Origin: Helicobacter enhydrae
GTDB taxonomy: Bacteria > Campylobacterota > Campylobacteria > Campylobacterales > Helicobacteraceae
NCBI RefSeq assembly: GCF_001693335.1
Contig: NZ_CP016503.1
Location: forward strand, 1,364,001-1,428,000
Direction of reading: 5' to 3'
Length of the DNA stretch: 64,000 nt
The notes beneath the pieces were generated by a model. The model did not search any database. It worked only from the letters and a program-made list of their open reading frames with translations, and was not told the DNA's origin. Shown piece by piece: positions 51,650 to 61,969 of the stretch; position 1 is the first letter of the stretch; each line of letters opens with the position of its first letter. Made by a program: the position numbers and the translations under genes.

Positions 51650-53320
51650 GCTCAAATCAGGGGTGATGATTGTGTGGTTTTTGATCGCTTCGTTGATGAG
51701 TGCAGTGATGAATTGCTGTGGCATTTGTTGCCATTGCTTTGCATCACAAACCAAAATCAGATGTTTTTTGACGCGTGAGATGGCGACATTGAGTGCGTTG
51801 AGTGCTTGAGGGTTGGCAGAATCTGTGAGGTGGTAGTGGAGTTGGACGGGTGAAAAAATCACACAATCAAACTCTTGCCCTTGAGATTTGTGGATTGTGA
51901 AAATGCGTTCATAATGCACAGAATGCTGAATCAAAAGTTGCCTTTGTTTGACAAAAGGCGTGATGATGGCATAATCGCCTCGGAGCTTGTGGAGAAGTTT
52001 TTTGACCGCTAGGGCTTCTTGAGGGTTTGTGTGCTTACTTGGGGGCGTGTTTGCTGCAGAGAGTTCTTGGGTGTCTAGGAATCTTGCCGTATCACAGAGC
52101 CAAATTTGACTATGCCCCTCTCCGCTAAGTTTGTTGTGATAGATGTAATCATTGAGGATTTGTGCAAGGTTTTTGCCATAGCGGTAGGTGTGGCGTAGGA
52201 TGGAAGTTTGGGTATGTTGGAAATGGAGCTGTTTTTGGTTTAGGATTTCATCTTGATTGTGGGTGAAAAGCGTCTCTAGAAAAAGGGCGTTGAGATTCCA
52301 AAGTTTGATTTTTGGGTGGAGTTCCAAATCTTTGGGGGAGGCTTCGCAAACAGGCATTAGCTGTTTGTGATCGCCTAGCATTGTGATTGGGGAGGAGTTG
52401 GCACATAGGCTGACTGCTTTGATCAGTGGGGCGAAGGCACATTCATCCAAAAAGATATGATCAAATTGGCATTTGAGGTTGGCATAGCGTTTGATGAAGC
52501 CATCAAGCGTCATTGCAAAAACTTTTGCTTCTTTGATGCGATCCTTGGAGTTGTTGTAAGTGAATAGGCTCAATTGATCTTGGCGGATGGATCCACTATC
52601 GCAAACCTCTGGAAAGTGGCTCAAAAACTCAAGGCTAGGAATCCCAAAACGCAAAAACAGATTGCGTGAAATCTGCAAATCATCAGCTTTTTTGATGATT
52701 GTTTTGAGGGCTTGTTCTAGAGCGTGATTGGTGGGTGCGATGATGGCAATCTTTTTTTGTCTTTTGATGAGGATTAGCACGGATTCAAACAAGACTCGTT
52801 GGGTTTTGCCTGTGCCTGGAGCCCCCCAAATGTAGCTTAAAGGTGCAGAGAAAATTTTGCCAATCGCTTTTTGTTGCTCGATGCTCAAGCGATCTGTTGG
52901 CAACTCTTCGGGTGTGAGGGGTTGCTGTGGTGTGGAGGGGAGATGGATGGCAAAATGTGCAAAAAAATCACGCGTGTTTGCGACCAAAAACTTCAAATCC
53001 GTAATCAAAGTGAGCTGATGTGCGTTTTGGTGTATTTGCTCTAGAAGCTGTGCCTCTGCGATATGAAGCACAAGAATGGCACCCTTTTCATCATAGGTTT
53101 CCACCTTGATACTTTCTTCTTCGCCAATAGCATAATCTTGTTGCATAAAACGCACAAGCAAACCATCAAGACCAAAGATTTTTTGCCCCAAATAAATAGT
53201 GATGCCCGCAAGGGTAGGGATTTTGCTTTTGATTCTAAGCTCTTCTACCCCAAGTTGATTGTCTTGGAGGTATTGATAATACTCTTGTGCAGAGTGGATG
53301 AGCAGTTCTTGATTTACCAA
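51638..53320 (-). CDS. Superfamily 1 (UPF1/DNA2-like) helicase
   Basis: A 560-aa protein. The helicase core has Walker A WGAPGTGKT (about 178-186), motif Ia APTNHALEQ, motif II FLDECAFA, GDHKQLMPV (motif III), YRYG and the C-terminal FTIHKSQGQEFDCVIFSPV (V) with ALNVAISRVKKHLILV (VI), the UPF1/DNA2 pattern. The N-terminal about 150 residues are unlike known modules I can name. 'AISRVKKHL' supports 5'-3' polarity by analogy. Role unknown. It overlaps the OMP gene upstream by 7 bp and mscS convergently. Confidence 0.85.
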   Translation of the reverse strand: MVNQELLIHSAQEYYQYLQDNQLGVEELRIKSKIPTLAGITIYLGQKIFGLDGLLVRFMQQDYAIGEEESIKVETYDEKGAILVLHIAEAQLLEQIHQNAHQLTLITDLKFLVANTRDFFAHFAIHLPSTPQQPLTPEELPTDRLSIEQQKAIGKIFSAPLSYIWGAPGTGKTQRVLFESVLILIKRQKKIAIIAPTNHALEQALKTIIKKADDLQISRNLFLRFGIPSLEFLSHFPEVCDSGSIRQDQLSLFTYNNSKDRIKEAKVFAMTLDGFIKRYANLKCQFDHIFLDECAFAPLIKAVSLCANSSPITMLGDHKQLMPVCEASPKDLELHPKIKLWNLNALFLETLFTHNQDEILNQKQLHFQHTQTSILRHTYRYGKNLAQILNDYIYHNKLSGEGHSQIWLCDTARFLDTQELSAANTPPSKHTNPQEALAVKKLLHKLRGDYAIITPFVKQRQLLIQHSVHYERIFTIHKSQGQEFDCVIFSPVQLHYHLTDSANPQALNALNVAISRVKKHLILVCDAKQWQQMPQQFITALINEAIKNHTIITPDLSLDF

Positions 53321-53922
53321 AAGAGTGCTTTAAATCCTACAGAAAGTTGCCCACCGCTAAACACTTTGTGCTGTTTGATGCCATTGACATTTTCAGGAAG
53401 ACTGAGTGGGTTTAATGGGGCTTTGTAGAGAAACTCAATGCGTTGTTCTTTTTGTATCAATAAACTCACGCCAATACGCCAAAAAGCACTATGTGTTTCG
53501 CTTGAGAGTTTGTAGTCCTTGTAGCTTTCAGAGCTTGTCAGCATTAGGAGCCCATACTCAAATCCCCCAAAAATCCCCAAATCAGAATCACCAAGCGGGA
53601 GGAAATCTAGCATCAAATCCATCGCACCCATAAAGCTAAAAAGTCCAGCGATTTTGGTGCCATTGACATTTGGGGTTGCCAGCCCCATCGTAAATTCTCC
53701 CAAAATCCTACCGCCAATGTAGTTGTCACTATCCCAAAATTGCTCGACTCCACCATTGATACCAAGGCTATAAGAGCGAGAGGAGAAAGATTCTTGAGGA
53801 GCATTTTTGGTTTGCAGACTAAGATTCTCAAATCCAGCGACAAAGTCTCCGCCCCCAAAATATTTCAAACTTGTGCCAAATAGGCAAGTCCAGCCCAAAA
53901 GCAAAATGATCAAAAAACGCAT
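53314..53922 (-). CDS. Small putative outer-membrane beta-barrel protein
   Basis: A 202-aa protein with a signal peptide (MRFLIILLLGWTCLFGTSL), repeated amphipathic strands (YSLGINGGVEQFW, YIGGRILGEFTMGLA, LGIFGGFEYGLLML) and a C-terminal strand ending QLSVGFKALFW, with the aromatic last residue. Helicobacter has many small OMPs of this kind; I do not recognise the subgroup. It starts 2 nt after ubiE/menG on the same strand and overlaps the helicase gene, which suggests co-transcription. Confidence 0.75.
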   Translation of the reverse strand: MRFLIILLLGWTCLFGTSLKYFGGGDFVAGFENLSLQTKNAPQESFSSRSYSLGINGGVEQFWDSDNYIGGRILGEFTMGLATPNVNGTKIAGLFSFMGAMDLMLDFLPLGDSDLGIFGGFEYGLLMLTSSESYKDYKLSSETHSAFWRIGVSLLIQKEQRIEFLYKAPLNPLSLPENVNGIKQHKVFSGGQLSVGFKALFW

Positions 53923-53924
53923 TG

Positions 53925-54620
53925 TTACTCCTTTGTTGCGATAAACGCTGATGAGATGTGGAAATAATCATATTGGTGTTGGATGTGTGCAAATCCAGTT
54001 TCACGCAAATGGGCGATGAGCCTCTCAGGTGAAGCAAAATCTTCAATCGAGTTTGGCAAATACGCATAAGCCCCTTTGTTTTTGGAGATCCAGCCCCCAA
54101 TCATAGGCAGGATTTTTTGGGTATAAAATTTGGCACAGGCTTGCAAAAAGTTGGGGTTTGGGTTTTGCATAAAATCCAAAATCAGAAGGGTGCCATTGGG
54201 TTTGAGGACGCGATAGAACTCTTGAAGTGCGGTAGGGTAATCACACACATTGCGTAAGCCATAGGCAATGGATAGAATATCCACACTTGCAGAATCAAGG
54301 GGGAGGCTTTGGGCTTGAGCTTGAATGAATTGGCAATTTGTGATTTTGGTCTGTGCCACTTGGAGCATTTGTTGAGCGGGGTCTATGCCAATGTATTGGG
54401 AATGAGTGGTGAGCTTTTGCCATTGCAATATCATATCCCCACTTCCACAGGCGACATCAGCGATATGGAGATGGCTTGATTTGCCTAGCGTTTTGAGAGT
54501 GCGTTTGCAACCTTCTTGACGCCATTTCGTGTCCAATCCGAAGCTCAAAATGCGATTTGTCAAATCATAGCTTGGTGCAATGTCATTAAACATCTTGATG
54601 ATAGTGTCTTGTTTGCTCAT
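53925..54620 (-). CDS. ubiE: Ubiquinone/menaquinone methyltransferase
   Basis: A SAM-dependent class I methyltransferase of 231 aa that methylates demethylmenaquinone (Helicobacter has menaquinone, so MenG is the functional name). Visible: [21 protein letters not shown] start, motif [40 protein letters not shown] and the post-motif [18 protein letters not shown]. It overlaps argH by 4 bp (ATGA), in the argH-ubiE order. Confidence 0.93.
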   Translation of the reverse strand: MSKQDTIIKMFNDIAPSYDLTNRILSFGLDTKWRQEGCKRTLKTLGKSSHLHIADVACGSGDMILQWQKLTTHSQYIGIDPAQQMLQVAQTKITNCQFIQAQAQSLPLDSASVDILSIAYGLRNVCDYPTALQEFYRVLKPNGTLLILDFMQNPNPNFLQACAKFYTQKILPMIGGWISKNKGAYAYLPNSIEDFASPERLIAHLRETGFAHIQHQYDYFHISSAFIATKE

Positions 54621-56014
54621 TTGAGTTTTTCCATTTCAAGGTGTAGCCACTCTTGGAGCGAGGCGATTTGGGTTTTTGTTTGCTGTGTGGAAGTGCCTCC
54701 GAGGGAATTGCGTGCATCAACTGATGATTGCAATCCCAAAGCTTCTTTGACTCCGATTTGGATTCTAGAATCTTGACTTATGAGCTCTTCTTGAGTGAGT
54801 TCGCTCAAATCCACTCCTTTGTGTTCGGCATAGGCAACGATTTTGCCTGTGATGTGATGTGCCTCTCGGAAGGGGATTTGGCATTGTTGCACCAAAAAGT
54901 CTGCCAAATCCGTCGCAGTGAGATGTCCGATTTTTGCCATTTCAAGCATTTTGTGCGTATGAAAGGTGAGATCTTTGAGCGAACGCGTGAGAATCTCAAG
55001 GCTCAAAAGTGCAGTCTCTACGCTATCAAACACACTTTCTTTGTCTTCTTGCGTGTCTTTGTTGTAGGCTAGTGGTAAGCCTTTCATCACGACTAGGAGG
55101 CTGATGAGATTGCCATAACTCCTGCCGCTTTTGCCTCTTAGAAGTTCTGCGACATCGGGATTTTTTTTCTGTGGCATAATGGAGCTACCGGTAGAAAATG
55201 CATCAGAGAAGCTTACAAAACCAAACTCATAGCTACTCCATAGCACCAGCTCTTCTGCCACTCTTGAAATATGCATCATCATCATAGCGATCTCATAGAG
55301 TAGATCCAGTGCAAAATCTCTCTCACTCACAGAATCCATCGCATTGAGGGTAGGGGCGATAAATCCCAAATCTTGAGCGACACTCTCTCGATCTGTCGGA
55401 TATGGCACTCCTGCCAAAGCACCAGCACCAAGAGGGGAGTAGCAATGGCGTTCAAAGCTTGAGCTCAGTCGTTGGATATCGCGTTTGAAATTGCAACACC
55501 AAGCAATGAGGTGGAAAGCGAGATTGACCGGTTGGGCGTGTTGGAGATGTGTCATCCCGGGCATAATGCTTTGGGTGTGTTGTGAGGCAATCTCTAGAAG
55601 CGTTTGGATAAGGGCAACAAGCTTTTGACGAATCTCTTGATTGCTTTGCAACACATAGAGGCGAAAATCAAGGGCAACTTGATCGTTACGCGATCGTGCC
55701 GTATGGAGTTTTTTGCCTGTGTCGCCGATTTTTGAGATGAGTGCCCCTTCGATAGCCATGTGAATGTCTTCATCGCCAAGGTTGAACTCAAAAGTCCCAT
55801 CAGTAATTTCTTGAGCGATTGCATCAAGCCCCTGCCAAATTTGCTGAAGTTCTGCTTCGTTGAGCAAACCAATTTTGTGGAGCATTTTTGAGTGTGCTTT
55901 GGAGCCGATGATGTCTTGTTGCCAAAGTTTTTGATCAAAAGGGATAGAGGCATTGAATGCATCAAGTAGGGCTGAAGTGTTTTGCTCAAAGCGTCCTGAC
56001 CATAATTTCGCCAT
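54617..56014 (-). CDS. argH: Argininosuccinate lyase
   Basis: Last step of arginine synthesis, 465 aa. Fumarase/aspartase superfamily motifs: [11 protein letters not shown] start, [23 protein letters not shown] (general acid/base His) and the signature [12 protein letters not shown] with catalytic Ser. ATG 56014 is chosen, with GGAGG 5 nt upstream; a TTG at 56026 belongs to the ribosome-binding region. It starts 1 nt after the hemJ stop. Other arg genes are not here except carA. Confidence 0.96.
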   Translation of the reverse strand: MAKLWSGRFEQNTSALLDAFNASIPFDQKLWQQDIIGSKAHSKMLHKIGLLNEAELQQIWQGLDAIAQEITDGTFEFNLGDEDIHMAIEGALISKIGDTGKKLHTARSRNDQVALDFRLYVLQSNQEIRQKLVALIQTLLEIASQHTQSIMPGMTHLQHAQPVNLAFHLIAWCCNFKRDIQRLSSSFERHCYSPLGAGALAGVPYPTDRESVAQDLGFIAPTLNAMDSVSERDFALDLLYEIAMMMMHISRVAEELVLWSSYEFGFVSFSDAFSTGSSIMPQKKNPDVAELLRGKSGRSYGNLISLLVVMKGLPLAYNKDTQEDKESVFDSVETALLSLEILTRSLKDLTFHTHKMLEMAKIGHLTATDLADFLVQQCQIPFREAHHITGKIVAYAEHKGVDLSELTQEELISQDSRIQIGVKEALGLQSSVDARNSLGGTSTQQTKTQIASLQEWLHLEMEKLK

Positions 56015-56015
56015 T

Positions 56016-56468
56016 TTATCCTCCAAAACTAGGTTGAAAAATCACCAGATAGACGATGCCAATGAGGATGAGCGTCGGGATTTCATTGAAAAACCGGAAA
56101 AATTTATGACTTTTGGTGCAAGTGCCTTTGGCAAATTGCTTCATAAAATAGCCACAGAGGAAATGGTATGCCAACAACAGCAGAGCCAAAAACATTTTGA
56201 TATGGAGCCAAGGAGCGTGTCTGAGGAATTCTGCACCACCCATTTGATAAATCAAAGCCCCACCACTCAAAAAAGTCGCAATCATCGCAGGATAACCAAT
56301 GCAGTAATAGAGTTTGCTTTCTTGGATTGTCACCACAGAGCAAAAGCCCTCATTGTGCCGATATTGAGCGTGATAAACGAAAAGACGAGGGATATAAAAC
56401 AGCATCGCCATCCAGGAAACAAAAGATGCGATATGTATGACTTTGAGCCACTGATAGATTTCTTCCAT
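56016..56468 (-). CDS. hemJ: HemJ-type protoporphyrinogen IX oxidase
   Basis: A 150-aa integral membrane protein with four hydrophobic segments. HemJ/UPF0093 features are [25 protein letters not shown] with the conserved first His, and [16 protein letters not shown] (Trp-Leu-His-x-Lys). It converts protoporphyrinogen IX to protoporphyrin IX in haem synthesis. It is tightly linked to argH, with only one base between them. Confidence 0.9.
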   Translation of the reverse strand: MEEIYQWLKVIHIASFVSWMAMLFYIPRLFVYHAQYRHNEGFCSVVTIQESKLYYCIGYPAMIATFLSGGALIYQMGGAEFLRHAPWLHIKMFLALLLLAYHFLCGYFMKQFAKGTCTKSHKFFRFFNEIPTLILIGIVYLVIFQPSFGG

Positions 56469-56530
56469 TGATACTCCTTATGATGTAATTGAGCATTGAT
56501 CCATTGAAGTGGAAACAATGGGCACAAGGA

Positions 56531-57526
56531 TCAGTCTCCTCCAAAAGCCACAAGGGCTGAACCCCAAGTCAGTCCTCCACCAAAGGCATCAAAGAGCAAT
56601 AGATCTCCTTTTTTGATCCCACCTTTTTCATAAGCCTCATTACAAGCCATCGGAATCGAGGCTGCTGAAGTGTTGCCGAAGCGATCTACCGTGATATAGA
56701 CTTGTTCTGGTGTGAAATCAAGCATACCACCTACTGCCGAGATGATTCTAAGATTGGCTTGATGGGGGATGAAATATTTGATTTGTTGAGGTGCGATGTG
56801 GTTTCTCTCTAGAATATCTTCTACATCTTTTGCGAGTGTTTTGACTGCGACTTTGAAAGTTTCATTTCCTTTCATTTTGATAAATTGCTGTGAAGCGTCA
56901 AGATTGGTTTGGCTAAAAGGACTGCGACTCCCGCCAGCAGGGGTGATCAAAAAGTCACTATATTGTCCATCTGCACTAATATGCACATCCAAAATCGCTT
57001 CATTTTTGTTTTCTGTGGCACCGATGACAGACGCTCCAGCACCATCGCCAAACAAAACACAGGTGCTACGATCTTTGAAATCTAGATAGGAGCTGATTTT
57101 TTCTGCCCCAATGATTAGGATGTTTTTGTAAGTTTGTGATTGAATATAGGCTTTGGCTAAGGAGAGTAGATAAATGTATCCACTGCAGGCTGTTGTGATG
57201 TCAAAGCAGGGGCGATTGCGTATCCCAAGATTATGTGCAACGATACAGGCAGTGGAAGGCATCCCAATGAAATCAGGACTCAAAGTTGCGACAATCACCA
57301 TATCAATGTCTTCAGGCTTGAGACCTGCACGCTGGATAGCAATACGACCCGCCTTTGTAGCCAAATCACTTGAAGCCTCATCATCTGAAGCAAAATAGCG
57401 TGTTTTGATCCCCGTGCGTTTGGTGATCCACTCATCACTTGTATCAACTATTTTTTCAAAATCCGCATTGCTGATGCAACGATCTGGGACATAAGAGGCA
57501 ATCGATCTGAGTGAAGCATAAACCAT
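56531..57526 (-). CDS. fabH: 3-oxoacyl-ACP synthase III
   Basis: Initiates fatty-acid synthesis by condensing acetyl-CoA with malonyl-ACP; 331 aa. Catalytic triad: Cys114 (TTACSGYIY), His in PHQANLRI (about 249) and Asn in FGNTSAAS (about 279). ATG 57526 is chosen because AAGGAG lies 7 nt before it; a TTG two codons earlier is less well placed. Downstream end of the ndk-yceD-rpmF-plsX-fabH operon, the order of H. pylori HP0198-HP0202. Confidence 0.95.
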   Translation of the reverse strand: MVYASLRSIASYVPDRCISNADFEKIVDTSDEWITKRTGIKTRYFASDDEASSDLATKAGRIAIQRAGLKPEDIDMVIVATLSPDFIGMPSTACIVAHNLGIRNRPCFDITTACSGYIYLLSLAKAYIQSQTYKNILIIGAEKISSYLDFKDRSTCVLFGDGAGASVIGATENKNEAILDVHISADGQYSDFLITPAGGSRSPFSQTNLDASQQFIKMKGNETFKVAVKTLAKDVEDILERNHIAPQQIKYFIPHQANLRIISAVGGMLDFTPEQVYITVDRFGNTSAASIPMACNEAYEKGGIKKGDLLLFDAFGGGLTWGSALVAFGGD

Positions 57527-57541
57527 ATCCAAACTCCTTAG

Positions 57542-58522
57542 TTATTTTTGGGTAAAAGCATATTCAATTTTTTCGCAAACACGACTCTCAATCGTATAAA
57601 TTGCCTGATAAATTGCACATTCAATTGCTCTAGCATTACTACTTCCGTGACTGATGATCACAGGTTTTTGGACACCTAGCAAAGGTGCACCGCCATATTC
57701 GGAATGATCGGTTTTTTTCTTGAGAGAGGCAAAAACACCCTTCATCAAAAAAGCTCCAAGCATTGATAAATACGACTTTTTGATTTCTGTTTTTAGAATC
57801 TTGCCAATGGCTTGTGCGACTCCTTCACTAGTTTTGAGCACAACATTACCAATAAACCCATCACAAACAATGACATCAAAATTGCCATCAAAGAGGTTTT
57901 TGCCCTCTGCGTTGCCTGCAAAAAAAGGCAACGATTTTAAGAGAGCAAAGCTTTCTTTTGTGAGCTCATTGCCCTTTGTGTCTTCTTCACCATTGCTGAG
58001 AAGCCCGATTTTGGGGTTTTGTATCCCCATCACACTTTTGGCATATTCATAGCCCATCAGTGCAAAATCTACAAGATATTCAGGTTTGCAGTCTGTGTTG
58101 GCACCCGCATCAAGCAAAAGCGTGTATTTGTCTTGACTTGTGGGCATAAGCGTGCAGATTGCAGGACGCGAAACACCTTTGATACGCCCAATCCTCAATG
58201 TCGCAAGGCTCATACTTGCTCCACTATGTCCTGCAGAAATCAAAGCATCTGCTTGATCGTTTTTCAACATTTCCATTCCCAAATAGATCGAGCTTTCTGT
58301 GCGTTTGATAGCACTAGAGGCAGGTTCTTCCATCTTGATAAAATCTGCAGTATGGTGGATTTGGATTTGATGAGATATGGAGGCGGGGATAAGAGGCTTG
58401 ATCTGATGTTCATCACCAACGACAATAGGAGTGAAGCACCGCTGTTTGAGTGCTTGGACTAACCCTTGTATGATTGGTTGCACCCCATAATCACCCCCCA
58501 TTGCATCGATGATAATCTTCAT
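57542..58522 (-). CDS. plsX: Phosphate acyltransferase PlsX
   Basis: Forms acyl-phosphate from acyl-ACP for phospholipid synthesis; 326 aa. Family features: start [65 protein letters not shown] and [13 protein letters not shown]. It lies between rpmF (6 bp) and fabH (15 bp). Confidence 0.95.
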   Translation of the reverse strand: MKIIIDAMGGDYGVQPIIQGLVQALKQRCFTPIVVGDEHQIKPLIPASISHQIQIHHTADFIKMEEPASSAIKRTESSIYLGMEMLKNDQADALISAGHSGASMSLATLRIGRIKGVSRPAICTLMPTSQDKYTLLLDAGANTDCKPEYLVDFALMGYEYAKSVMGIQNPKIGLLSNGEEDTKGNELTKESFALLKSLPFFAGNAEGKNLFDGNFDVIVCDGFIGNVVLKTSEGVAQAIGKILKTEIKKSYLSMLGAFLMKGVFASLKKKTDHSEYGGAPLLGVQKPVIISHGSSNARAIECAIYQAIYTIESRVCEKIEYAFTQK

Positions 58523-58528
58523 TTTTGT

Positions 58529-58675
58529 TTAATACTGCTTTGAAAATTTGTTGATTGTATGAGGGAGCTTCCAGCTACCATCTTTATCTTTGATTGGTTT
58601 TGCCAAAGTGATTTTGTAGTGAGTTCTTCTTTTTGCCGCACGCGTTTTGCTCACTCTTCTTTTTGGAACTGCCAT
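58529..58675 (-). CDS. rpmF: 50S ribosomal protein L32
   Basis: A 48-aa basic protein, [17 protein letters not shown]..., ending INKFSKQY; Trp in GSWKLPH. The start MAVPKRR and length are typical of L32. It lacks the zinc-binding Cys residues, the Cys-minus form usual in Helicobacter. It is 1 bp after yceD and 6 bp before plsX. Confidence 0.95.
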   Translation of the reverse strand: MAVPKRRVSKTRAAKRRTHYKITLAKPIKDKDGSWKLPHTINKFSKQY

Positions 58676-58676
58676 T

Positions 58677-59030
58677 TTATTCTCCTTGTGTGTGATATTG
58701 CATTTGAATCAAATCCATCTCGCTTTGCAAGATGTATTCAAAATCAACAAAGCCATCAAAAAACTCAATGACATCAAAATCATCGTTTTGATTTTGGCTT
58801 TGTGTATCCCAAATCCCATTTGAAATACACAAAGACAAAACTTCTTCTATTTGTTGCTCATATTCTTCTCCACTTCTGTCACAGGTCAAAACAATGTTTC
58901 CATTTAGTTTTGCCTTGATTTTGTAGAGCTTGGAGCTATCTCTCCAAATTTCACCCTCCAAACTCATACCATCTGATTGGAAATGGAAAGATTTGGGAGT
59001 AGAGGTGATTTTCTTGAATTCGATTTTCAC
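58677..59030 (-). CDS. YceD/DUF177 family protein
   Basis: A 117-aa protein in the usual place just before rpmF. The DUF177 fold is suggested by the beta-rich start, the '[18 protein letters not shown]' block (one Cys followed by Arg/Ser) and the acidic tail [16 protein letters not shown]. In E. coli YceD is linked to 23S rRNA accumulation; the role here is inferred from family and position. Confidence 0.82.
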   Translation of the reverse strand: MKIEFKKITSTPKSFHFQSDGMSLEGEIWRDSSKLYKIKAKLNGNIVLTCDRSGEEYEQQIEEVLSLCISNGIWDTQSQNQNDDFDVIEFFDGFVDFEYILQSEMDLIQMQYHTQGE

Positions 59031-59038
59031 ATAGAACT

Positions 59039-59452
59039 CTATAGAATTTCTTCAGCCTTGAAAAAAAACGCTATCTCGTTTTTTGCATTTTCTAAGCTAT
59101 CGCTTCCGTGGATTGCATTGGCTTCAATGCTTTGTGCGAAGTCAGCACGGATCGTGCCTTTTTCTGCTTCTTTGGGGTTTGTGGCACCCATAAGATCTCT
59201 ATTTCTAGCAACGGCATTATCGCCCTCTAGCACCATTACAACAACAGGACCACTGATCATAAACTGAACCAAATCATTAAAAAAAGGTCTTTCTTTGTGG
59301 ATTGCGTAGAAATCTTGAGCTTGTGTTTGAGAAAGCTGGATTTTTTTCATCGCAGCAATTCTTAGATGATTGCTCTCAAAGCGTTCGATGATTTTTCCGA
59401 TGGTTTGATTGGCAACGGCATCGGGCTTGATGATGGATAATGTTTGCTCCAT
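59039..59452 (-). CDS. ndk: Nucleoside diphosphate kinase
   Basis: 137 aa. Start [41 protein letters not shown], and catalytic His115 in NAIHGSDS. It balances NTP and dNTP pools. A TATAAT on the minus strand at 59498-59503 is likely the operon promoter. GGAGAA lies before the ATG. Confidence 0.97.
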   Translation of the reverse strand: MEQTLSIIKPDAVANQTIGKIIERFESNHLRIAAMKKIQLSQTQAQDFYAIHKERPFFNDLVQFMISGPVVVMVLEGDNAVARNRDLMGATNPKEAEKGTIRADFAQSIEANAIHGSDSLENAKNEIAFFFKAEEIL

Positions 59453-59497
59453 ATATGATTCTCCTAAAGTAAGATATAAATTTGAAATAAACTTGGG

Positions 59498-59503
59498 ATT
59501 ATA
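59498..59503 (-). promoter_or_regulatory. -10 box of ndk-fabH operon
   Basis: TATAAT (GGCTATAATCC) on the minus strand, 46 nt upstream of the ndk start. Confidence 0.6.
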
Positions 59504-59586
59504 GCCAAAGAGAATTTAAGTTTGACTTAAAACTAAGCGATATAAAGAAAAACAATCTTTTATACTAGGGGATTGCCCCTAGCAGA

Positions 59587-59865
59587 TTATCCCATTACAG
59601 GGTGTGAGCCATCCCTCAAGTCGCCACCAATTTCATCACGACTTGTTGTGCCAACTGCACTCCACACGATACATCCATCTGTCGGACAAGCACTTGCACA
59701 CGCGGGTTCTTCGTTGTGCCCTACGCACTCGACGCATTTGTCAGGATATACATAGTAGATTCCTTCGCCATTTGGATTATCATCATCATCTACGATTGCA
59801 CTTACAGGACACTCATCGATACAAGATCCGCAAGCAATGCAAATATCAGTAATTTTTACAGACAT
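59587..59865 (-). CDS. 2[4Fe-4S] ferredoxin
   Basis: 92 aa. First cluster motif CIACGSCIDEC (Cys9, 12, 15, 19-type spacing); second CVECVGHNEEPAC...ACP (Cys44, 47, 56, 60), with an insertion between the second and third Cys and a further Cys65, as in Alvin-type/YfhL-like ferredoxins of Campylobacterota. A C-terminal extension of 25 residues (ending GSHPVMG) is present. A likely electron carrier for pyruvate and oxoglutarate oxidoreductases. A TATACT -10 is on the minus strand at 59912-59917. Confidence 0.9.
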   Translation of the reverse strand: MSVKITDICIACGSCIDECPVSAIVDDDDNPNGEGIYYVYPDKCVECVGHNEEPACASACPTDGCIVWSAVGTTSRDEIGGDLRDGSHPVMG

Positions 59866-59960
59866 TTTAACTCCTTAAATTTTTTAGATTCTCATTTTGA
59901 ACCTTATTGTGAGTATAGTCAAAGTTTTGTAAATAAAAACTTGAATTTTCTCTTTTTGGT

Positions 59961-61118
59961 TTATATTTTGAGAAAATCTTTGATTTCTTCCACTTTGTCG
60001 GTTTTTTCCCAACGAAACTCCGGAAGTTCGCGACCAAAATGCCCATAAGCCGATGTTTTTCTATAAATAGGTTTGAGCAAATCTAGACTTTCGATGATTC
60101 CTTTTGGCGTGAGCTTGAATATGTGTTTGACACATTCGCACAGCTTGCTATCTTCTACTTTGCCTGTTCCGTGGGTATTGACAAGGATTGAAACAGGTTC
60201 TACAACTCCGATAGCATACGCAACTTGCACCGTGGCTTTTTGACAGGCACCACTTGCTACAAGGTTTTTTGCAACATATCTTGCGGCATAGGCTCCACTA
60301 CGATCGACTTTGCTAGGATCTTTTCCACTGAAAGCCCCTCCGCCGTGAGGGCAACTTCCACCATAAGTATCGACAATGATTTTGCGTCCTGTTAGTCCGG
60401 CATCGCCTTGAGGTCCGCCAATGATAAATTGCCCTGTTGGATTGACAAAATAGCGAATATTATCATTGAGGTATTGATGAGGGATGAATTGATGGACGAT
60501 TTCTTCGATAACTGCGTCTTTGATATGTTGCTGTGTCACTTCGGGTGAATGCTGTGTAGAGATCACGATTGTATCGATACTTACGGGTTTGCCATCGATA
60601 TATTTCACAGTGACTTGGGATTTCCCATCTGGACGCAAAAAAGGCAGGGTGCCATCTTTGCGTTTTTGAGCAAGTCCCAAAGTGAGCTGATGGGCTAGGT
60701 ATATTGGGAGAGGCATCAAAACATCTGTCTCTTGACATGCATATCCAAACATTAGCCCTTGATCCCCTGCACCAATCTCACCATCTTTACGATCTACTCC
60801 TTGATTGATGTCTGGACTTTGCTCTCCTATGCCATTCAAAACTCCTGCACTTTTGTAGTCAAATCCATAGAGTGCGTCTGTATATCCAATTTCTTTGACA
60901 ACTTGCCGTGCGATCTCTTGCATTGGTGCATAGGTGCTAGTCTTTAGCTCCCCTGCAATGACGCAAAAACCATTGGAGACAAGTGTCTCACAGGCTACTC
61001 TTGCCTTGGGATCGCGTGCGATGATGTAGTCCAAAATCGCATCGCTGATTTGATCTGCCATTTTATCTGGATGTCCTTCAGTCACAGATTCTGAAGTAAA
61101 AAGGAACTCATTTTTCAT
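59961..61118 (-). CDS. metK: S-adenosylmethionine synthase
   Basis: 385 aa, makes SAM from methionine and ATP. Motifs: [54 protein letters not shown] and [22 protein letters not shown] (each quoted in part). GTG before ATG 61118 is within AAGGTG. A TATAAT at 61148-61153 (minus) is the likely -10 box. Divergent from ahpC. Confidence 0.97.
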   Translation of the reverse strand: MKNEFLFTSESVTEGHPDKMADQISDAILDYIIARDPKARVACETLVSNGFCVIAGELKTSTYAPMQEIARQVVKEIGYTDALYGFDYKSAGVLNGIGEQSPDINQGVDRKDGEIGAGDQGLMFGYACQETDVLMPLPIYLAHQLTLGLAQKRKDGTLPFLRPDGKSQVTVKYIDGKPVSIDTIVISTQHSPEVTQQHIKDAVIEEIVHQFIPHQYLNDNIRYFVNPTGQFIIGGPQGDAGLTGRKIIVDTYGGSCPHGGGAFSGKDPSKVDRSGAYAARYVAKNLVASGACQKATVQVAYAIGVVEPVSILVNTHGTGKVEDSKLCECVKHIFKLTPKGIIESLDLLKPIYRKTSAYGHFGRELPEFRWEKTDKVEEIKDFLKI

Positions 61119-61147
61119 AAAAACACCTTGTATTTTGATTTTTTTGC

Positions 61148-61153
61148 ATTATA
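61148..61153 (-). promoter_or_regulatory. -10 box of metK
   Basis: TATAAT on the minus strand (AAGGATATAATGC), 30 nt before the metK ATG. Confidence 0.6.
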
Positions 61154-61246
61154 TCCTTATAAATCTAAACAATAAGACAAATATGTTTGTTTGGTGAAAT
61201 ATCAACAAAGCAAACAAAAATAAAGTAATCATTTTCTTTTTGCAAA

Positions 61247-61252
61247 TATAAT
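61247..61252 (+). promoter_or_regulatory. -10 box of ahpC
   Basis: TATAAT (GCAAATATAATTATT) giving a leader of about 57 nt. The dyad at 61271-61286 would lie just downstream of the transcription start. Confidence 0.5.
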
Positions 61253-61270
61253 TATTCTGCTCGGTTAGAT

Positions 61271-61286
61271 GATAAAAATTATTATC
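61271..61286. promoter_or_regulatory. Candidate Fur/PerR operator before ahpC
   Basis: GATAA-AAATTA-TTATC, an AT-rich inverted repeat in the leader or promoter of ahpC. Fur-family repressors use such sites for peroxide and iron genes in Campylobacterota. Binding is not shown here. Confidence 0.3.
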
Positions 61287-61315
61287 TACTGAAATACAAT
61301 AACAAAGGATTGACA

Positions 61316-61912
61316 ATGTTAGTTACAAACAAAGCCCCTGACTTCAAGGCAACTGCAGTTTTGGCAGATAATCAGATCGTTGATAATTTCGAGTTATCAA
61401 AAAACATCGGAAAAAATGGTGCCGTGCTTTTTTTCTGGCCCAAGGATTTTACTTTTGTTTGCCCATCAGAAATCATTGCTTTTGACAAGAGAGTCAAAGA
61501 TTTCCAAGCAAAAGGTTTCAATGTGATCGGTGTCTCTACTGATTCTGAGTTTGTTCATTTGGCTTGGAAAAACACTCCGATCAATCAAGGCGGTATTGGG
61601 CAAGTGCAATTCCCAATGGTTGCTGATTTGACACGCTCTATTTCAAGATCATATGATGTGCTTTTTGGAGATGCTATTGCATTGAGAGGTTCATTTTTGA
61701 TTGATCGTAATATGATTGTGCGTCATTCTGTAGTCAATGATTTCCCATTGGGACGCAATGTTGATGAGATGCTAAGAATGGTAGATGCTCTTTTGTTCTT
61801 TGAAGAGAATGGTGAAGTATGTCCTGCTGGATGGAACAAAGGCGATAAAGGTATGAAAGCAAATCCAAGTGGCGTTGCTGAATATCTCAAAGACAACGCA
61901 GACAAGCTTTAA
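61316..61912 (+). CDS. ahpC: Alkyl hydroperoxide reductase / 2-Cys peroxiredoxin
   Basis: 198 aa, the length of H. pylori AhpC (TsaA). Peroxidatic Cys49 in FTFVCPSEI, resolving Cys169 in EVCPAGW. It reduces hydroperoxides and peroxynitrite, with a thioredoxin partner. ATG 61316 is preferred, since AAAGGA lies 6-7 nt upstream. After its stop a possible stem (CTCCCCCA...TGGTGGGTGGAG) could act as a terminator. Confidence 0.95.
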   Translation: MLVTNKAPDFKATAVLADNQIVDNFELSKNIGKNGAVLFFWPKDFTFVCPSEIIAFDKRVKDFQAKGFNVIGVSTDSEFVHLAWKNTPINQGGIGQVQFPMVADLTRSISRSYDVLFGDAIALRGSFLIDRNMIVRHSVVNDFPLGRNVDEMLRMVDALLFFEENGEVCPAGWNKGDKGMKANPSGVAEYLKDNADKL

Positions 61913-61925
61913 TCTCTGATAATGT

Positions 61926-61956
61926 CTCCCCCATCGATCTCTATGGTGGGTGGAGC
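61926..61956 (+). terminator. Possible terminator hairpin after ahpC
   Basis: CTCCCCCA ... TGGTGGGTGGAG can form a partly mismatched stem 16 nt after the ahpC stop. A G8 run follows (61962-61969) at the end of the convergent gene; there is no clear U tract. Confidence 0.3.
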
Positions 61957-61969
61957 AATGAGGGGGGGG

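Noticed and set aside
61962-61969. G8 tract at the end of the aldolase-like gene
   Set aside because: It is after both convergent stops, so length changes would have no evident effect.
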